From: Conchiformibius sp. | Lineage (GTDB): Bacteria; Pseudomonadota; Gammaproteobacteria; Burkholderiales; Neisseriaceae | Direction of reading: 5' to 3' | NCBI GenBank assembly: GCA_029984035.1 | Contig: JASBYJ010000002.1 | Span: 225,599 to 289,598, forward strand | Length of the DNA: 64,000 bases | In this document: piece after piece, positions 63,101 through 64,000 of the stretch | Numbering within the stretch: position 1 is the stretch's first letter | Layout of the letters: each line of letters opens with the position of its first letter | Notes under the pieces: model-generated | Told to the model about the DNA's origin: nothing | The model's database searches: none | Seen by the model: only the letters and a program-made list of their open reading frames with translations | Translations under genes and position numbers: made by a program

Positions 63101-64000
63101 GACCGCTATCAGATATTGGATATGCCGGGGCGGCGGTTAACGGTTTCAGGCAGCAGCGAGGTATCTTATACCGCTCAAGGCATTATGTTGGACGGTATGC
63201 TGAAAACCGACGAAGGGAGATTTGGCTTTCAGGAAAGTACCGCACCGCAGTTAGATGGGGACGTTGTCGTTTTAGGTGAGGAAAAACACAATGAAACGCC
63301 GCAACTCCCATTGAAACTGAACTTTGTCTTTGATTTGAATGACCGTTTCTATTTTATCGGTGAAGGATTGAACGTTAATCTCGGCGGCAGCCTGAAACTG
63401 ACTTCAAATAACAGTACCGATATTCAAGGTGTGGGCAGCGTTCGGATTTTGAGCGGGCGTTACAAAGCTTACGGACAAGATTTGGTGGTTAAAAAAGGCA
63501 TTATTTCTTTTGTCGGCCCGTTGGACAATCCCAGTCTCAATATCCGTGCCGAACGCAGGAATTCGCCCGTTGGGGCGGGTGTCGAAGTGTTGGGCAACGT
63601 CAATAATCCCCGTATCACTTTGGTAGCTAACGAGCCTATGAGTGAAAAAGACAGATTGTCATGGCTGATTCTCAACCGCCCCAGTAGCGGCACCAGTACG
63701 GATGAAGCCGCGTTAGCTACGGCGGCAGGAGCATTTTTGGGCGGGTCGATTAACGACAAAATCGGGTTGGTGGACGATTTCGGTTTGAGCAGCAGTCAAA
63801 CGCGAGATGCACAAACAGGAGAAATGAATCCCGCGCAGCAGGTACTCACGTTTGGCAAACAATTAACCCAAGACTTGTATTTGGGATATGAAGTCGGATT
63901 GCAAACCGCCAGCCAGTCTGTGAAGTTGGTATATCAATTGAGCCGTTCTTTCCAAGCGATAGGTCGTTTGGGTACGGAGTCTTCCGGAGGGGAGTTGAGG
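60182..64000 (+). CDS. tamB: Translocation/assembly module protein TamB (partial at 3' end)
   Basis: An open frame of 1273 codons runs to the window edge without a stop. It starts MSESENHIASQPTE with one transmembrane helix at about residues 27-50, which anchors it in the inner membrane. The rest is a periplasmic beta-taco of the AsmA/DUF490 type. The C-terminal segment SYQLSRSF-like (VYQLSRSFQAIGRLGTESSG) is the TamB end that meets TamA. Only a few residues appear to be missing. The gene holds many DUS-like sites, which encode repeated Ser-Gly-Ser-Leu and Gly-Ser-Leu-Lys peptides. TamB is thought to move phospholipids or aid outer-membrane protein assembly. Confidence 0.93.
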   Translation, partial: MSESENHIASQPTETPPQGKRSRLRRLLGALAVFSGSLAVLSAWMLFTESGLRFAAFRLPKLAGVSVRADKLSGSMFKGFEAEQVSIATQAADIRLSRAVLAWQPRELWNGHLHIQRIAVGDVAIDGKPIPPQPPSEPPELPESIDLPFSVTVDELSAGSVSTGGFAYVLGANAAYVYDHVRHRIELKSLDTHWSNSRGEIELSAREGFELKGELVSQGKLDDIAAKNVIRLSGSLNDIGINTDLQGDHLFLRADARIMPFAATVGGIIGHLKVEGENLNPQAFVPEWPKAKLGFNAEFGRSNAEDAALEGGLKLRNAAAAPFDRNAIPIRSVDGVLSMNDSGTVNIGRLEALLMKQGRLNVGGSIYAQKQVLNLNAELKGITAADVLSFPLSGSLNGVVRAHGTFERPQADWQIDTGYAAVDGGLKIDSDGVNQTLLLEHLNVLPKNGGSLKGSARMALFGAHELQATLRSEAFNPAKFYPALPEGSVNGEISASGSISANRYHAQMQFDSSRLSGAPLSGGVQVDYESDRLSRADVDIRLGGNHIRSEGAYGKKGDILALDIDAPNLNLFGFGIKGLLNAKGTLTNTADGWTAVDGKLSGQARGFVFGKWVSARQLDFNAQMSPDYDRPLLLKVDGSGLDAGGVAIEQVHTDLNGTLRRHTLNLSGSLKLDGKPLHIDAAANGGLNHKDQWQGVVGKLNVGGALDLRLHNAVNLQAGAEQVVLGAARWQALGGSLNLNSFEWNARSGITTKGNAENLNLVQLHQFYTPPVEHDLVLSGDWDLSYGNRMNGYLNVRQQAGDVVLPLQRKTPLNLSGLKLNSRFEGNAVRSTFQAATRYGNTEGSFNVLQAFGGDIAASPVSGNIRLVAADLSSLKNLMPIGQSIKGSLNADIQIGGRLGNPQASGSVKGENLSYRNRQVGVVLDNGSLKSRIEGQRWIIESLRFQRKDGSITLSGQASYANETPDVDAKVVFDRYQILDMPGRRLTVSGSSEVSYTAQGIMLDGMLKTDEGRFGFQESTAPQLDGDVVVLGEEKHNETPQLPLKLNFVFDLNDRFYFIGEGLNVNLGGSLKLTSNNSTDIQGVGSVRILSGRYKAYGQDLVVKKGIISFVGPLDNPSLNIRAERRNSPVGAGVEVLGNVNNPRITLVANEPMSEKDRLSWLILNRPSSGTSTDEAALATAAGAFLGGSINDKIGLVDDFGLSSSQTRDAQTGEMNPAQQVLTFGKQLTQDLYLGYEVGLQTASQSVKLVYQLSRSFQAIGRLGTESSGGELR

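Larger units (their letters stand above)
1..64000. repeat. DNA uptake sequence dialect GGCTGCCTGAA / TTCAGGC(A/T)GCCTGAA
   Basis: This 10-12-bp element recurs in most intergenic regions and inside many genes. Single, non-palindromic copies in genes mostly read GGCTGCCTGAA (for example in metX, serB, pyk, tex and rimI). Intergenic copies mostly read TTCAGGC(A/T)GCCTGAA and so show GGCTGCCTGAA on one strand and GGCAGCCTGAA on the other. Copies were not counted exhaustively. Confidence 0.9.

Noticed and set aside
1..64000. CRISPR-like appearance of the many short repeats
   Set aside because: Spacing is irregular, repeats are 10-15 bp, they lie in and between genes, and no cas genes are present; they are DUS.

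Overview
The window is chromosomal DNA from a member of the Neisseriaceae (Betaproteobacteria) outside the core Neisseria group. Protein families and local gene clusters are of Neisseria type: metX-metW, DUF493-lipB-lipA, lptD-surA, ptsN-hprK-rapZ and tamA-tamB. DNA uptake sequences (DUS) occur throughout. They are not the GCCGTCTGAA of N. meningitidis and N. gonorrhoeae but GGCTGCCTGAA / GGCAGCCTGAA, very often as the near-palindrome TTCAGGC(A/T)GCCTGAA. From memory of the DUS dialect literature these match the dialects of Simonsiella-type and Kingella-type relatives. I cannot name the genus from this window.

Layout. 1-5.2 kb: start of metW, a small membrane protein, metX, recG, a DUF493 protein and lipB. 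5.2-6.3 kb: a decayed island with a 140-bp non-coding repeat and gene remnants. 6.3-20 kb: lipA, an SDR oxidoreductase, surA, lptD, a divergent amgK-like kinase, a RidA-like protein, serB, accA, murI, a TSUP permease, a CreA-like lipoprotein and tex. 20-25.6 kb (minus strand): a COG0523 GTPase and, upstream of it, a tight five-gene operon encoding a membrane-anchored TPR protein, a degenerate receiver protein, an MglA/COG2229-like small GTPase, a protein with a roadblock-like C-terminus and a classical roadblock/LC7 protein. This operon is the best candidate for an under-described system. 25.9-32.3 kb: pyk, a ferredoxin-FNR reductase, uvrB and a phosphoethanolamine transferase. 32.3-34.9 kb: a membrane J-domain protein, rppH, a small unknown protein, a VanZ-like protein and tRNA-Asn. 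35-37.5 kb: a polar amino-acid ABC transporter. 37.6-42 kb: an M48 peptidase, a divergent uracil-DNA-glycosylase-like protein, rimI and an Nramp-like transporter. 42.4-47.8 kb: mdh, glnE and metK. 48-52.5 kb: a small unknown protein, a TonB-dependent copper receptor and an SNF-family symporter. 52.6-57.5 kb: rapZ, hprK, ptsN, a 0.9-kb AT-rich gap and prfC. 58-64 kb: tamA and tamB, which runs off the end of the window.

How the genes fit together. Most are housekeeping: methionine/SAM (metX, metW, metK), lipoate (lipB, lipA), envelope biogenesis (lptD, surA, murI, amgK, tamAB, eptA-like), nitrogen and PTS signalling (glnE, ptsN, hprK, rapZ) and central carbon (pyk, mdh). Intrinsic terminators are repeatedly built from inverted DUS pairs, and several genes use a DUS as their last codons and stop. 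No rRNA, CRISPR array, intact insertion sequence or prophage was seen. Start codons were chosen by ribosome-binding site and family alignment from memory. All functional calls are by motif recognition, without database search.
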